This document shows, in pieces, positions 35,032-43,938 of a stretch of 52,045 bases of DNA. The notes under the pieces are model-generated. The model saw only the letters and a program-made list of their open reading frames with translations. It ran no database searches and was not told the origin of the DNA. The stretch covers positions 1 through 52,045 of the forward strand of contig JAVVHE010000019.1 of assembly GCA_032249695.1 (NCBI GenBank). The letters run 5' to 3'. Every line of letters begins with the position of its first letter. The stretch's first letter is position 1. A program made the position numbers and the translations under genes. The stretch is from JAVVHE01 sp032249695. Lineage in GTDB: Bacteria > Pseudomonadota > Alphaproteobacteria > Sphingomonadales > Sphingomonadaceae.

Positions 35032-36785
35032 TGCGCTCGGTTCTCGCTGCCGCGCTTGCCGCCATCGCGGCCCCCGCGCTCGCGGCCGACATGGCGCCCG
35101 ATACGATCATCGTCCGCGCGGCGCCGCGCACGCTGTCCGCGGCCGAACGCGCCGTGCCAGCCCAGATCCCCCTCGCCGAGCGCGCGCGCTGGCGCGCGGT
35201 GATGGCCGACCTTCGCGCCCAGCGCTGGGATGCAGCGGGCGCGGGCGCGAGGGCGCTGAGCCCCAGCCCGCTGACCGCGTTCGTCGAGGCCGAACTGCTC
35301 CTTGCGCGCGGGCCGGCCGCGGCGGGCATCGCCGATCCGGCCGCGTGGCTGACGGCGAATGCCGACCTGCCGCAAGCAGGGCGCATCGCTGCCAAGCTGC
35401 GCGCCGGCGGCTTCACCACGCTCGCCGACGCGCCGCAGCCGCGCCAGCTGATCTTCGTCGGCAGCGAGCGTGCGCCGTCGCGCTCCGAGCGCGACCTGAA
35501 GCTTGAGGCTGCGGTCAAGGCCGATACGCTCGCAGACCGGCCCGAGGCAGCCGAGGCACGCTTCCGCTCGGTGCCCGATGCCTCGCCGGGTGCGCGCGCC
35601 GAGTGGGCGCAGAAGATCGCGTGGAGCTATTACCGCGCCGGAGACGACCGCGGCGCGATCCGCATGGGCGCGCTTGCTGCCGACGGGCCGGGCGAGGCGG
35701 GCGCGCTCGGCGCGTGGGTCGCAGGGCTGGCGGCATGGCGCACCGACGATTGCGCAACGGCCGCGACGCAGTTCGACCGGATCGCGACCAAGGACGCGCC
35801 CGACGACCTCGCGGCCGCGGGGGCCTATTGGGCCAGCCGCGCCTATATGGCCTGCGGCGCCCCGCAGAACGTCGCCTCGCGCCTGCGCGCGGCGGCGACG
35901 CGGCCGACGGGCTTCTATGGCCTGCTCGCCCGCCGCGCGCTGGGGCTGGATGCGGGGCTGGACTGGTCGGAGCCCGATTTCATCAAGGCCGACTGGAACT
36001 ACCTGCAGGGCCTGCCCGGCGCGCGCCGCGCCGTCGCGCTGGTGGAGGTGGGCGAACTTGGCCTTGCCGACCGCCAGCTGAAGCACCTCGCAGGCATCGC
36101 CGAGGCGTCGCGCTATGGCGCGATCCTGCGGCTGGCTGCCCGGCTGTCGCTGCCGGCGACGCAGCTGTGGCTTTCCTCGCGCTCGCCCGACGGCGCGCGC
36201 CCGCCGCTCTCCGCTCGCTTCCCGGCGCCCGACTGGACGCCGCCGCGCGGCTGGCGCGTCGACCAGGCGCTCGTCTACGCGCACGCGCTGCAGGAAAGCC
36301 GCTTCGTGACCGACGCGGTCAGCGCGCGCGGGGCGCGCGGCGTGATGCAGCTGATGCCGGCGACCGGCGCCAAGGTGGCGAGCAATCTCGGCCTCGGCGG
36401 CGGCGAGCTTGCGGACCCGGCGTTCAACATCGAATGCGGCCAGTCCTACCTCGAGGAACTGCGCGACATGAGCTATACGGGCGGCCTGCTGCCCAAGGTG
36501 ATCGCGGCCTATAACGCCGGGCCGGGCAGCGTGCAGAAGTGGAACGCCCAGGTCCGCGATAATGGCGACCCGCTGCTGTTCATCGAATCGATCCCGTTCA
36601 AGGAAACGCGCGCCTATGTCGAAATCGTGCTGCGCAATTACTGGATGTACGAGCTGCGCGACGGCCGCAACCCGGCAAGCATGACTGCGCTGGCTCAGGG
36701 CATGTGGCCTCGCTTCCCCGGCATGCCCGGAGCCACCGCGATCCGGATGCCGCGTGGCGGCGTGATCGCCTCGGCCGCGCCCTGA
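35028..36785 (+). CDS. slt: Soluble lytic murein transglycosylase
   Basis: Periplasmic enzyme that cleaves peptidoglycan glycan strands to 1,6-anhydro products. The 585-residue protein has a signal peptide (SVLAAALAAIAAPALAAD), a long helical superhelix U-domain (about 25-420), and a C-terminal SLT domain with catalytic Glu in HALQESRF, then SARGARGVMQLMPATG and VIAAYNAGPGSVQKWN. The domain order is that of E. coli Slt70. The ATG at 35028 overlaps the stop of the UDG-like gene, so translation is coupled. Confidence 0.94.
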   Translation: MMRSVLAAALAAIAAPALAADMAPDTIIVRAAPRTLSAAERAVPAQIPLAERARWRAVMADLRAQRWDAAGAGARALSPSPLTAFVEAELLLARGPAAAGIADPAAWLTANADLPQAGRIAAKLRAGGFTTLADAPQPRQLIFVGSERAPSRSERDLKLEAAVKADTLADRPEAAEARFRSVPDASPGARAEWAQKIAWSYYRAGDDRGAIRMGALAADGPGEAGALGAWVAGLAAWRTDDCATAATQFDRIATKDAPDDLAAAGAYWASRAYMACGAPQNVASRLRAAATRPTGFYGLLARRALGLDAGLDWSEPDFIKADWNYLQGLPGARRAVALVEVGELGLADRQLKHLAGIAEASRYGAILRLAARLSLPATQLWLSSRSPDGARPPLSARFPAPDWTPPRGWRVDQALVYAHALQESRFVTDAVSARGARGVMQLMPATGAKVASNLGLGGGELADPAFNIECGQSYLEELRDMSYTGGLLPKVIAAYNAGPGSVQKWNAQVRDNGDPLLFIESIPFKETRAYVEIVLRNYWMYELRDGRNPASMTALAQGMWPRFPGMPGATAIRMPRGGVIASAAP

Positions 36786-36962
36786 GCGCCGGCTCCGCGC
36801 GCGCGTTGCAACGGAGGATGGTCTGCGAGACGATCGAAGCGATGGCGCACGAACCCGAAGCGAGCAGCCCGTCTGTGTCGATGTCCGCCGTCCCGCGCAC
36901 GGTTGCACCTCGTCCTGACGGTCGAGATTTGCTGACCGCGCAACCCGCCTGAGCCGCCGCCC

Positions 36963-37478
36963 GTGACCGATCCATTGACGCCCGTCCGCATCGCGGTGCT
37001 GACCGTCAGCGACAGCCGCGAAGCGGCGACCGACCGATCGGGCGACATCCTCGTCGAGCGGCTGACCGGTGCGGGCCACGTGCTCGCGGACCGGGCCATC
37101 TGCGTCGACGACGCGGGCGAGATCGCCGCGCATTTCCGCCGCTGGATCGCGGATCCGGAGGTTGACTGCGTCATCTCCACCGGCGGCACCGGCGTCACCG
37201 GCCGCGACGTGACGCCCGAGGCGCTGCACGCGGTCGCCGAAAAGACGATTCCCGGCTTCGGCGAACTGTTCCGCTGGCTGAGCTACGCCAAGATCGGCAC
37301 CTCGACCATCCAGAGCCGCGCCGACGCCGGCGTCGCGGGAGGAACCTATATCTTCTGCCTGCCCGGCTCCCCCGGAGCGTGCAGGGACGGTTGGGACGGC
37401 ATCCTCGCCACCCAGCTCGACAGCCGCCACAAGCCCTGCAATTTCGTCGAGCTGTTCCCCAGGCTTCAGGAACGCTGA
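36963..37478 (+). CDS. moaB: Molybdenum cofactor biosynthesis protein MoaB/MogA family
   Basis: Molybdopterin-binding protein that acts in the later steps of molybdenum cofactor synthesis (adenylylation of molybdopterin). The 171-residue product has IAVLTVSDSREAATDRSGD near the N terminus, the hallmark ISTGGTGVTGRDVTPEAL near residue 75, and IFCLPGSPGACRDGWDGIL. A GTG at 36963 is the start. The 177-bp gap after slt contains one weak 44-codon ORF (36819-36952), which I do not call. No other moa genes are nearby. Confidence 0.93.
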   Translation: MTDPLTPVRIAVLTVSDSREAATDRSGDILVERLTGAGHVLADRAICVDDAGEIAAHFRRWIADPEVDCVISTGGTGVTGRDVTPEALHAVAEKTIPGFGELFRWLSYAKIGTSTIQSRADAGVAGGTYIFCLPGSPGACRDGWDGILATQLDSRHKPCNFVELFPRLQER

Positions 37479-37575
37479 CTCCATGCGTCCGCTCCAGCCG
37501 GCCGCTCTGCCCCACGTTCAGCCAGCCGCAAGCGCGCACCGTGCAGCGGCGCTCGCAGCTTGAAAGGGGGGTGCC

Positions 37576-37995
37576 GTGCTGATCCTGTCCGCGCTGATCG
37601 TTGCCGCGCAACCGCCCGCCCAGCCGGCGCCGACCGCGCAGCCGGTGGCGCCGGTCGCGCCCGCGGCGCTACCGACGATCGTGGGGCCGTCGGGTCCCGA
37701 TCTTGTGCGCGTCGGCAGCGGCCTAGTGGGGGTGGTGATGCGGCTGGACCTGAACGAGGGCGGGCGCGTGCAGACCGCGACCGTCACCCGCACCATTGCC
37801 ATGGCTCCGGGGATGGAAGGGCGCGGCGGAGTTTGGCTGCCCGAAGTGTTCCTGCGCGCGGTGGCGGCGCGGCTGTCGGAGCTGGATTTCCGTCCGGTCC
37901 CGGCGGGCCGCCAGCTTTACCGGTTCTTCGTCTATGATCCGACGCAGCCGACGCGCGCAGACCTCGGCCCCGATCCGATGAAGCAGACCGAATGA
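37576..37995 (+). CDS. Small exported hypothetical protein
   Basis: A 139-residue protein with a hydrophobic start (MLILSALIVAAQPP), a Pro/Ala-rich linker (residues 12-36), and a compact domain with VGSGLVGVVMRLDLNEGGRVQTATVTRTI and LYRFFVYDPTQPTR. It looks periplasmic. The GTG start at 37576 follows a G-rich ribosome site (GGGGGG 3-8 nt upstream). No family is recognised. It lies 97 bp downstream of moaB and converges on the radical SAM gene across a repeat-bearing spacer. Confidence 0.6.
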   Translation: MLILSALIVAAQPPAQPAPTAQPVAPVAPAALPTIVGPSGPDLVRVGSGLVGVVMRLDLNEGGRVQTATVTRTIAMAPGMEGRGGVWLPEVFLRAVAARLSELDFRPVPAGRQLYRFFVYDPTQPTRADLGPDPMKQTE

Positions 37996-38004
37996 GCCCA
38001 CCCG

Positions 38005-38110
38005 GCCGGACAGGACGGACATCGATCCGGCTGGGACAAGCGCACGGTATACATGGTCGGCATAGCCACCGCCGGACAGGACGGACATCGATCCGGCTGG
38101 GACAAGCGCA
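38005..38110. repeat. 40-bp perfect direct repeat, two copies (66-bp period)
   Basis: Copies at 38005-38044 and 38071-38110 are identical over 40 bp, beginning GCCGGACAGGACGG and ending GGGACAAGCGCA, with a 26-bp unrelated spacer. Each copy contains an internal CCGGA/TCCGG inverted repeat. They occupy nearly all of the spacer between two convergent genes, so they may affect transcription termination or be a genome-wide interspersed repeat. Confidence 0.9.
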
Positions 38111-38113
38111 TCG

Positions 38114-39205
38114 CTAGAACAGCCCCAGCTGCTCGGCGCGCCCGGGCACGCGGAACAGGTCGGTCCTGAGCTCGGGAAGGCGCCGGTCCTCCAGCCCGGC
38201 GCGGCGCATGGCGACCTTGAAGCGCGCGCGCAGCGTGTCCGCATATGGGCCGGTGCCGCGCATTCGGCTGCCGAACTCGGGATCGTTGTCGCGGCCGTCG
38301 CGGATCGAGCGCACCAGGCTCATCACATGCCCTGCGCGGCCGGGATAGTGGACGCCGAGCCACTCTTTGAACAGCGGTGCGATTTCGTGCGGCAGCCGCA
38401 GGGGAATGTAGGCGGCGCGCGTGGCTCCGGCATCGGCGGCGGCCTGGACCAGCGCCTCCAGCTCGTGATCGTTGATCGCAGGGATCATCGGCGCGCAGCA
38501 GACGAGCGTTGGGATGCCAGCCTTCGCCAGCGCTTCGACCGCTTTCAGCCGCCGCGCCGGGGTGGCGGCGCGCGGCTCAAGCCTGCTCGCCAGCACCGGA
38601 TCGAGCGTCGTCAGGCTCAGCCCCGCGACCGCCAGCCCGCGCTCGGCCATCGGCGCCAGAATGTCGAGGTCGCGCGTGATCCGGTCCGATTTGGTCAGGA
38701 TGGAAACCGGATGGTTGAATTGCGCAAGCGTTTTTAGCACCGATCTGGTTACAAAGCGATGGTCCTCGATCGGTTGATAGGGGTCGGTGTTGGTCCCCAT
38801 CGCGATCGTGCGCACTTCGTACGTGCCCTTCGACAACTCCGCGCGCAGCAGTTGCGCTGCATTGGGCTTGACGAACAGCTTGGTCTCGAAGTCGAGCCCC
38901 GGCGACAGGTTGTGGAAGGCGTGGGTGGGCCGGGCAAAGCAGTAGATGCAGCCGTGCTCGCACCCCCGATAGGGGTTGATCGACCGGTCGAACGGCACGT
39001 CGGGCGACTGGTTGCGCGCGATGATCGTCCGGGCGTGCTCGACGGTGACGTAAGTGCGCGGCGGCGGGGCGTCCGGGTCGACCAGCGAGGCCATGTCGCG
39101 CCAGTCGCCATCGGGCACGCGCTCCAGGTCATCGAACCGGCCCGACAGCTTTCCCGATTGCGCGCCGCGACCCTTGTGGCTGAATGTGGCAACACGCTCC
39201 GACAT
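38114..39205 (-). CDS. PA0069-type radical SAM protein
   Basis: A 363-residue radical SAM enzyme. The cluster-binding motif is CEHGCIYCFARPTHAF (CxxxCxxC, near residue 82), embedded in SINPYRGCEHGCIYC. Later blocks TIAMGTNTDPYQPIED and VSILTKSDRITRDLDIL are typical of the PA0069 group, which is related to spore photoproduct lyase-like proteins. The substrate is unknown. The ATG at 39205 gives an N-terminal extension of about 60 residues before the core. It stands alone between the direct repeat and the TspO-family gene. Confidence 0.9.
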   Translation of the reverse strand: MSERVATFSHKGRGAQSGKLSGRFDDLERVPDGDWRDMASLVDPDAPPPRTYVTVEHARTIIARNQSPDVPFDRSINPYRGCEHGCIYCFARPTHAFHNLSPGLDFETKLFVKPNAAQLLRAELSKGTYEVRTIAMGTNTDPYQPIEDHRFVTRSVLKTLAQFNHPVSILTKSDRITRDLDILAPMAERGLAVAGLSLTTLDPVLASRLEPRAATPARRLKAVEALAKAGIPTLVCCAPMIPAINDHELEALVQAAADAGATRAAYIPLRLPHEIAPLFKEWLGVHYPGRAGHVMSLVRSIRDGRDNDPEFGSRMRGTGPYADTLRARFKVAMRRAGLEDRRLPELRTDLFRVPGRAEQLGLF

Positions 39206-39274
39206 GCGCTGAGCCTAGGCGCGTGCGCGGAACAGAGCAAGAACGCGGCTCGCGCCGCGCCGCGCCGTGCCGGC

Positions 39275-39865
39275 TCAGCCCGGCTCCGCCGCCCGCAGCG
39301 AAGCAGCGGCCGGCGCTGCGGCAGGGGTCTGGTCGGCGTCGAGCCGCGGATTCTTGCGGGCGAGCTCGTTCGTCAGCCAGCCGCCGAAGCTGCTCCAAAC
39401 GGTCAGCGGCACCGCGGTCAGCGCGGCGATGCGGTCCTCGCGCGCGGCGGTCAGGCTGAACGCCGCAGCGGTTGTCACCAGCGCGGCACTTTCGGCGACG
39501 CCGGCGCTGAGGCGGCGATCGCCGAAGGTAAGCTTGGAGTAGTAGACCACCAGCCCGAGCGTCGTGCCAGCGAGAGCAACGGCTGCGTTGCGCGCGGGCG
39601 CTGGCGGGCGCTGCAGCAGCCGCCACGCTCCATAGCCCAGACCCGCGAGCAGCACCGGCCACACGCCGCCGAACACCACATCGGGCGGCTTGGCCGCCGG
39701 CTGTTCCAGGCGGCGATACCAGCGCCAGATGCGGCGGTTGGCCGGGTTGGGACTGTAGCGCGCGCTGACGATTCCGGCAGCTGCCAGCGCGCCGCCGACG
39801 GCAAGCGCGGCGGCAAACGGGCTGAGGCCGGATCGCTGGCGGGAGATGTTGTGAACGCTGGACAT
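39275..39865 (-). CDS. TspO/MBR family membrane protein
   Basis: Five-helix membrane protein related to the tryptophan-rich sensory protein TspO, which binds tetrapyrroles and regulates pigment or stress genes in Rhodobacter. The 196-residue product has WYRRLEQPAAKPPDVVFGGVWPVLLAG, the family's W-x-x-L-x-KP-x-x-PP pattern, and WSSFGGWLTNEL in the last helix. The N terminus (about 40 residues) and a Pro/Ala tail are extra. ATG 39865 (MSSVHN) is preferred over an upstream start at 39919. It has fewer Trp residues than classical TspO, so ligand binding may differ. Confidence 0.8.
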   Translation of the reverse strand: MSSVHNISRQRSGLSPFAAALAVGGALAAAGIVSARYSPNPANRRIWRWYRRLEQPAAKPPDVVFGGVWPVLLAGLGYGAWRLLQRPPAPARNAAVALAGTTLGLVVYYSKLTFGDRRLSAGVAESAALVTTAAAFSLTAAREDRIAALTAVPLTVWSSFGGWLTNELARKNPRLDADQTPAAAPAAASLRAAEPG

Positions 39866-39964
39866 CCGCTCCGAACGCACGTGGGCGGGCGACGGCTCCG
39901 GCGCCGAACAGCGCAGCATCTGCCCCAGCCCTCCCCCGCACGCCGGGGACGGACGGGGATCGCG

Positions 39965-40351
39965 TTACGCCGCCGCCGCCTCGCCCGCAGGCGCTGCGGG
40001 CAGCGCCGCGCGGACCCGCTCGACGATCCCACGGAACGCCTCGGGCTCGTTCATCGCCAGATCGGCCAGGATCTTGCGGTCGAGCTCGATGCCCGCCGCC
40101 TCCAGCCCCGCGATGAAGCGGCTGTAAGTCAGCCCCAGCTCGCGCACGCCCGCGTTGATGCGCTGGATCCACAGGCTGCGGAAGTTGCGCTTGCGCGTCT
40201 TGCGATCGCGATAGGCATATTGCCCGGCCTTCTCCACCGCCTGCTTGGCGATGCGGATCGTATTCTTGCGGCGGCCATAAAAGCCCTTGGCCTGCTCCAG
40301 CGTGCGCTTGTGGCGCGCACGGGCGGTAACGCCGCGCTTAACTCGTGCCAT
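39965..40351 (-). CDS. rplT: 50S ribosomal protein L20
   Basis: Primary 23S rRNA-binding protein required early in 50S assembly. The 128-residue basic product begins MARVKRGVTARARHKR, continues with GRRKNTIRIAKQAVEKAGQYAYRDRK and RSLWIQRINAGVRELGLTYSRFI, and ends in a short Ala/Pro tail longer than in E. coli. It is 13 bp downstream of rpmI, in the standard rpmI-rplT order. infC is not adjacent. Confidence 0.98.
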   Translation of the reverse strand: MARVKRGVTARARHKRTLEQAKGFYGRRKNTIRIAKQAVEKAGQYAYRDRKTRKRNFRSLWIQRINAGVRELGLTYSRFIAGLEAAGIELDRKILADLAMNEPEAFRGIVERVRAALPAAPAGEAAAA

Positions 40352-40364
40352 CTGTCAGTCCTCC

Positions 40365-40568
40365 TCAGCGCAGCCCGTAGGGCGCCCATTGCCGAATATG
40401 GGCGGTATCCGATTCGCTCAGCACGGCGGTGCCGCGATTGGTGCGGATATACTTGGCATTGTGGCTGATCAGACGGTGGCGCTTGCCTGCCACCCCGTGC
40501 TTCACCTTGCCGGTCGCGGTGAACTTGAAGCGCTTCTTCACGCCGGACTTCGTCTTCAGCTTGGGCAT
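40365..40568 (-). CDS. rpmI: 50S ribosomal protein L35
   Basis: Small basic ribosomal protein of 67 residues: MPKLKTKSGVKKRFKFTATG at the start, GKRHRLISHNAKYIR in the middle. The ATG at 40568 is the family start; AGGAGG lies about 4 nt upstream (complement of CCTCCT at 40573-40578). First gene of the rpmI-rplT pair; the promoter presumably lies in the 130 bp up to the dacA stop. Confidence 0.98.
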   Translation of the reverse strand: MPKLKTKSGVKKRFKFTATGKVKHGVAGKRHRLISHNAKYIRTNRGTAVLSESDTAHIRQWAPYGLR

Positions 40569-40698
40569 TTTGGCCTCCTGACGGAAGGGTTCGGGACCAG
40601 CGCGGCAGCCCAATCAAGGCACGGAAATGTGCCCGGCCGTCAGGTCCGGTTGTCGTAAGCCGCGCCTACTAGCGCTGCGCGCGCCGCGACGCAAGCAG

Positions 40699-41697
40699 TC
40701 ACGGCCGCTCAACGCTCGGCGCCGGCTGCGCGGGCGACATCGGGGCGCCCTGCGCGCGCGCCGAACCGATCGGCCCATGCGCCGCGATCAGGTCGCCGAT
40801 CGCGTCCGGAGCGCGCGTCGCCATCCGCACCACGCCGTCCTCGGCCTCGCCCAGCGCGCGCGCGATCGTGATGTTGCCGCCCCAGCGCCGCGCCTCGACG
40901 ACCGAAAAGCCCGCGTTCAAGAGGTCGCTCACATTGCCGTCGCGCTCGCGGCCGGTGGGCGAACCCAGCACCACCGCGATCAGGCGGCGGCCGCCCCGCA
41001 CCGCGCTCGCGGCGAGCGTATAGCCGCTGGCGACGGTGTAGCCCGTCTTGATGCCGTCGACGCCCGGCACCTGGCCCAGCAGGTGGTTGTGGTTCTGCAT
41101 CACCTTGCCGGCCCAGGCGACTGCGGGCGTCGAGAAATAGGCGTAGTCGCGCGGATGCTGCTTCAAGATGGCGATCGACAGCGTGGCGAGGTCACGCGCG
41201 GTCGTATAGTGCGCCGGGTTGGGCAGGCCGCTTGCGTTGGCGAAGTTGGTGCCCGTCATGCCGAGCGCCTTGGCCTTGGCGTTCATCCGCGTGACGAACG
41301 CCGCCTCGCTGCCCGCGATGCGCTCGGCCAGCGCCACCGCGACGTCGTTCGCGGACTTGACCGCGATCACGCGGATGGCATCCTCCACCGGAATCGACTG
41401 GCCGACCAGCAGCCCCAGCCTGGACGGCGGCTGCGCGTGGGCGTTGGCAGTCATCACGACGGAATCGCTCAGCTTCAGGTCGCCGCGTTCGATCGCATCG
41501 AAGGCGAGCATCAGCGTCATCACCTTGGTGATCGAGGCCGGGTGACGCGCAAGGTCGGCGCGGCGTTCGTAAAGCACCTGGCCGTCGGTCGCATCGACGA
41601 CGATCGCGGCGTATTTGGGCTGCGACCACAGCGGCTGCTGCGCCCACGCCGTAGACGCCGCAAGCATCCCCAACAGCGCCAGCCAGATCCGCGTCAT
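40699..41697 (-). CDS. dacA: D-alanyl-D-alanine carboxypeptidase
   Basis: Low-molecular-weight PBP that trims the terminal D-Ala from peptidoglycan stem peptides. The 332-residue product has a signal peptide (IWLALLGMLAASTAWAQQ), then the three active-site motifs: SITK (in RHPASITKVMTLML), SAN (in VIAVKSANDVAVALAE) and KTG (in VDGIKTGYTVASGY). The C-terminal PBP5-like domain of E. coli DacA is shortened or absent. ATG 41697 is chosen; a TTG two codons upstream is possible. The 150-bp gap up to uvrC holds nothing recognisable. Confidence 0.93.
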   Translation of the reverse strand: MTRIWLALLGMLAASTAWAQQPLWSQPKYAAIVVDATDGQVLYERRADLARHPASITKVMTLMLAFDAIERGDLKLSDSVVMTANAHAQPPSRLGLLVGQSIPVEDAIRVIAVKSANDVAVALAERIAGSEAAFVTRMNAKAKALGMTGTNFANASGLPNPAHYTTARDLATLSIAILKQHPRDYAYFSTPAVAWAGKVMQNHNHLLGQVPGVDGIKTGYTVASGYTLAASAVRGGRRLIAVVLGSPTGRERDGNVSDLLNAGFSVVEARRWGGNITIARALGEAEDGVVRMATRAPDAIGDLIAAHGPIGSARAQGAPMSPAQPAPSVERP

Positions 41698-41847
41698 CGC
41701 CAACCCACTTCCACCAACTCCCCGTCATTCAAAGCCAATCAATGACGGTCGCGGGTCAATCCCGCTGCGACCAGCCGACAGGCCGGGGCGGTGAACCGGA
41801 TCCCGGATTCGCTGATGCAACACTGCGATGCATAACACAGCTCGGCC

Positions 41848-43782
41848 TCATCCTGAAGGGTGGTAGAAGTCGAACACGCGCCGCGCGACCGACTTGCTGA
41901 CCCCCGGCGCACGTTCAAGGTCTTCAAGGCTTGCGCCGCGAACCGCACGCGACGTGCCGAAGTGCAGCAGCAGCGCACGCTTGCGCGCCGGGCCGACCCC
42001 GGGGATCTCGTCAAGCGGCGAGGCGCCGATCGCCTTCGCGCGCTTCTGTCGATGGCCGCCGATCACGAAGCGATGCGCCTCGTCGCGCAGCCGCTGCAGA
42101 TAGAACAGCAGCGGCGCGTTCATCGGCAGCGTCACCTCGCGCCCGTCGGGAAGGTGGAACACCTCGCGCCCTGCATTGCGGTCCGGCCCCTTCGCCACGC
42201 CCACCACCGGCACGTCGTGCGCGCCCGCTTCCTCAAGGATCGCCATCACCGAAGAGACCTGGCCCTTGCCGCCATCGATCAGCAGCAGGTGGGGCCAGTC
42301 GGTGCGGTCGGGGTCGTCGCGCTCCAGCCGCGCGAACCTGCGCGCCAGCATCGCCTTCATCATCGCGAAGTCGTCGCCGCGCGCAGCCACATCGGCGGCC
42401 ATGTTGAACTTGCGATACTGGTTCCGGACGAAGCCCTCCGGCCCCGCGACGATCATCGCGCCCAGCGCCTGCGCGCCCTGGATGTGGCTGTTGTCGTAGA
42501 CTTCGATCCGCTGCGGCGGCGCGCTCAGCTCGAAGATGTCGGCCAGCTCGCGCAGCAGCTTCGCCTGCGTGCCGCTTTCGGCCATGCGCCGGGCGAGCGC
42601 CTCCTCGGCGTTGCGCTGCGCCTGCGCGATCAGCCGTCGCGCCGGCCCGCGCCGGGCGTGTCGCAGCGTCACCTTGCGGCCGGCGCGCGCGGACAACGCC
42701 GCCTCGATCAGCTCGGCCTCGGGCAACGCGCGGTCAACCAGCACTTCGCGCGGCGGGACGAGCTCCTGGTAGATCTGGCCGAGGAAGCTGTGCAGCACGT
42801 CCTCATCGCTCAGGTCGTCGGTATGCGCGGGGAAGAAGCCGCGATGGCCCCAGTTCTGGCCGCCGCGCACGAAGAACATCTGCACGCTGACGCATCCCGC
42901 GCGGCTGGCGACCGCGATCGCGTCGGCATCGCCCACGCCGGTCGCCGCCAGCGCCTGCCCGCCCTGCACATGCGTCAGCGCGCGCAGGCGGTCGCGGAAC
43001 ACCGCAGCCATCTCAAAGTCCATGTTGCCCGCCGCCTCGGCCATCGCGTGCTGAAGCTTGGTGTGCACCGCGCTGGACTTGCCCGACAGGAACGCCTTCG
43101 CGTCGGCAACCAGCTCGGCGTAACCGCGTTCATCGATGCGCTGCACGCACGGCGCAGAGCAGCGCTTGATCTGGTGCAGAAGGCACGGCCGCGTGCGGTT
43201 GGCGAAGAAGCTGTCGGTGCAGCTGCGCAGCAGGAAAACCTTCTGCAGCGCGTTCAGCGTCGCAGTCACCGCACCCGCACTGGCGAACGGCCCGTAATAG
43301 ACGCCCTTGCCAGTGCGCGCGCCGCGATGCTTGCGGATTTGCGGAAACGGCGTGTCCTCGCGCAGGAAGATGAAGGGGAAGCTTTTGTCGTCGCGCAGCA
43401 GCACGTTGTAGGGGGGCCGGAAGCGCTTGATGAGCTGCGCTTCCATCAGCAGCGCCTCTGCTTCGGACGAGGTGGTGACCACCTCCATCGCTCGCGTCTG
43501 CGCCACCATGCGCTGCAGCCGCTTGGGCAGCCGCGCGACCTGGGTGTAGTTGGTGACGCGGTTCCGCAAGCTGCGCGCCTTGCCGACATAGAGCACCGCG
43601 CCCGAGCTATCGACCATGCGATACACTCCCGGCTGCGCGGTCAGCCCCTTCAGCGTCGAGCGGATCGCTTCCACCCCGGCATCGAGGTCGGGCGCGTCGC
43701 GGCCGCGGACGGTCGAGGTCGCGCGGTCTTCGAGGAAGCGGTCGGGCGGTCCGCCGGGGTGGTCTGCGATCGGTCGTGACAT
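41848..43782 (-). CDS. uvrC: Excinuclease ABC subunit C
   Basis: UvrC makes the two incisions of nucleotide excision repair. The 644-residue product has a short N-terminal extension, a GIY-YIG nuclease domain (QPGVYRMVDSSGAVLYVGKA, about 48-67), a Cys-rich insert (CLLHQIKRCSAPC), a UVR motif around 220, the RNase H-like endonuclease domain with IEVYDNSHIQG and LLLIDGGKGQ, and C-terminal HhH motifs (DEIPGVGPARKRALLLHFGT). ATG 43782 has GGAGG well placed upstream; sequence further upstream is not protein-like. Confidence 0.97.
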   Translation of the reverse strand: MSRPIADHPGGPPDRFLEDRATSTVRGRDAPDLDAGVEAIRSTLKGLTAQPGVYRMVDSSGAVLYVGKARSLRNRVTNYTQVARLPKRLQRMVAQTRAMEVVTTSSEAEALLMEAQLIKRFRPPYNVLLRDDKSFPFIFLREDTPFPQIRKHRGARTGKGVYYGPFASAGAVTATLNALQKVFLLRSCTDSFFANRTRPCLLHQIKRCSAPCVQRIDERGYAELVADAKAFLSGKSSAVHTKLQHAMAEAAGNMDFEMAAVFRDRLRALTHVQGGQALAATGVGDADAIAVASRAGCVSVQMFFVRGGQNWGHRGFFPAHTDDLSDEDVLHSFLGQIYQELVPPREVLVDRALPEAELIEAALSARAGRKVTLRHARRGPARRLIAQAQRNAEEALARRMAESGTQAKLLRELADIFELSAPPQRIEVYDNSHIQGAQALGAMIVAGPEGFVRNQYRKFNMAADVAARGDDFAMMKAMLARRFARLERDDPDRTDWPHLLLIDGGKGQVSSVMAILEEAGAHDVPVVGVAKGPDRNAGREVFHLPDGREVTLPMNAPLLFYLQRLRDEAHRFVIGGHRQKRAKAIGASPLDEIPGVGPARKRALLLHFGTSRAVRGASLEDLERAPGVSKSVARRVFDFYHPSG

Positions 43783-43938
43783 GGCGCTCTTCCTCCCATG
43801 TGCGCGCCGCCGCGCCTGCGCGCCAGACACCCGCGCGGCCGGTCGCCGTCGCTCGCCAGCCGAGCGGCGGAGACTGCGGCGTTCGCCTCGGGTTCGCGAC
43901 GCTGGATGCGGCCCCTCCGCCATCGGGGGAGACGGGGC

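Noticed and set aside
36819..36952. 44-codon ORF (MVCETIEAMAHEPEASS...) between slt and moaB
   Set aside because: Its only ribosome-like site (GGAGG) abuts the start codon too closely, and no family or second line of support was seen.
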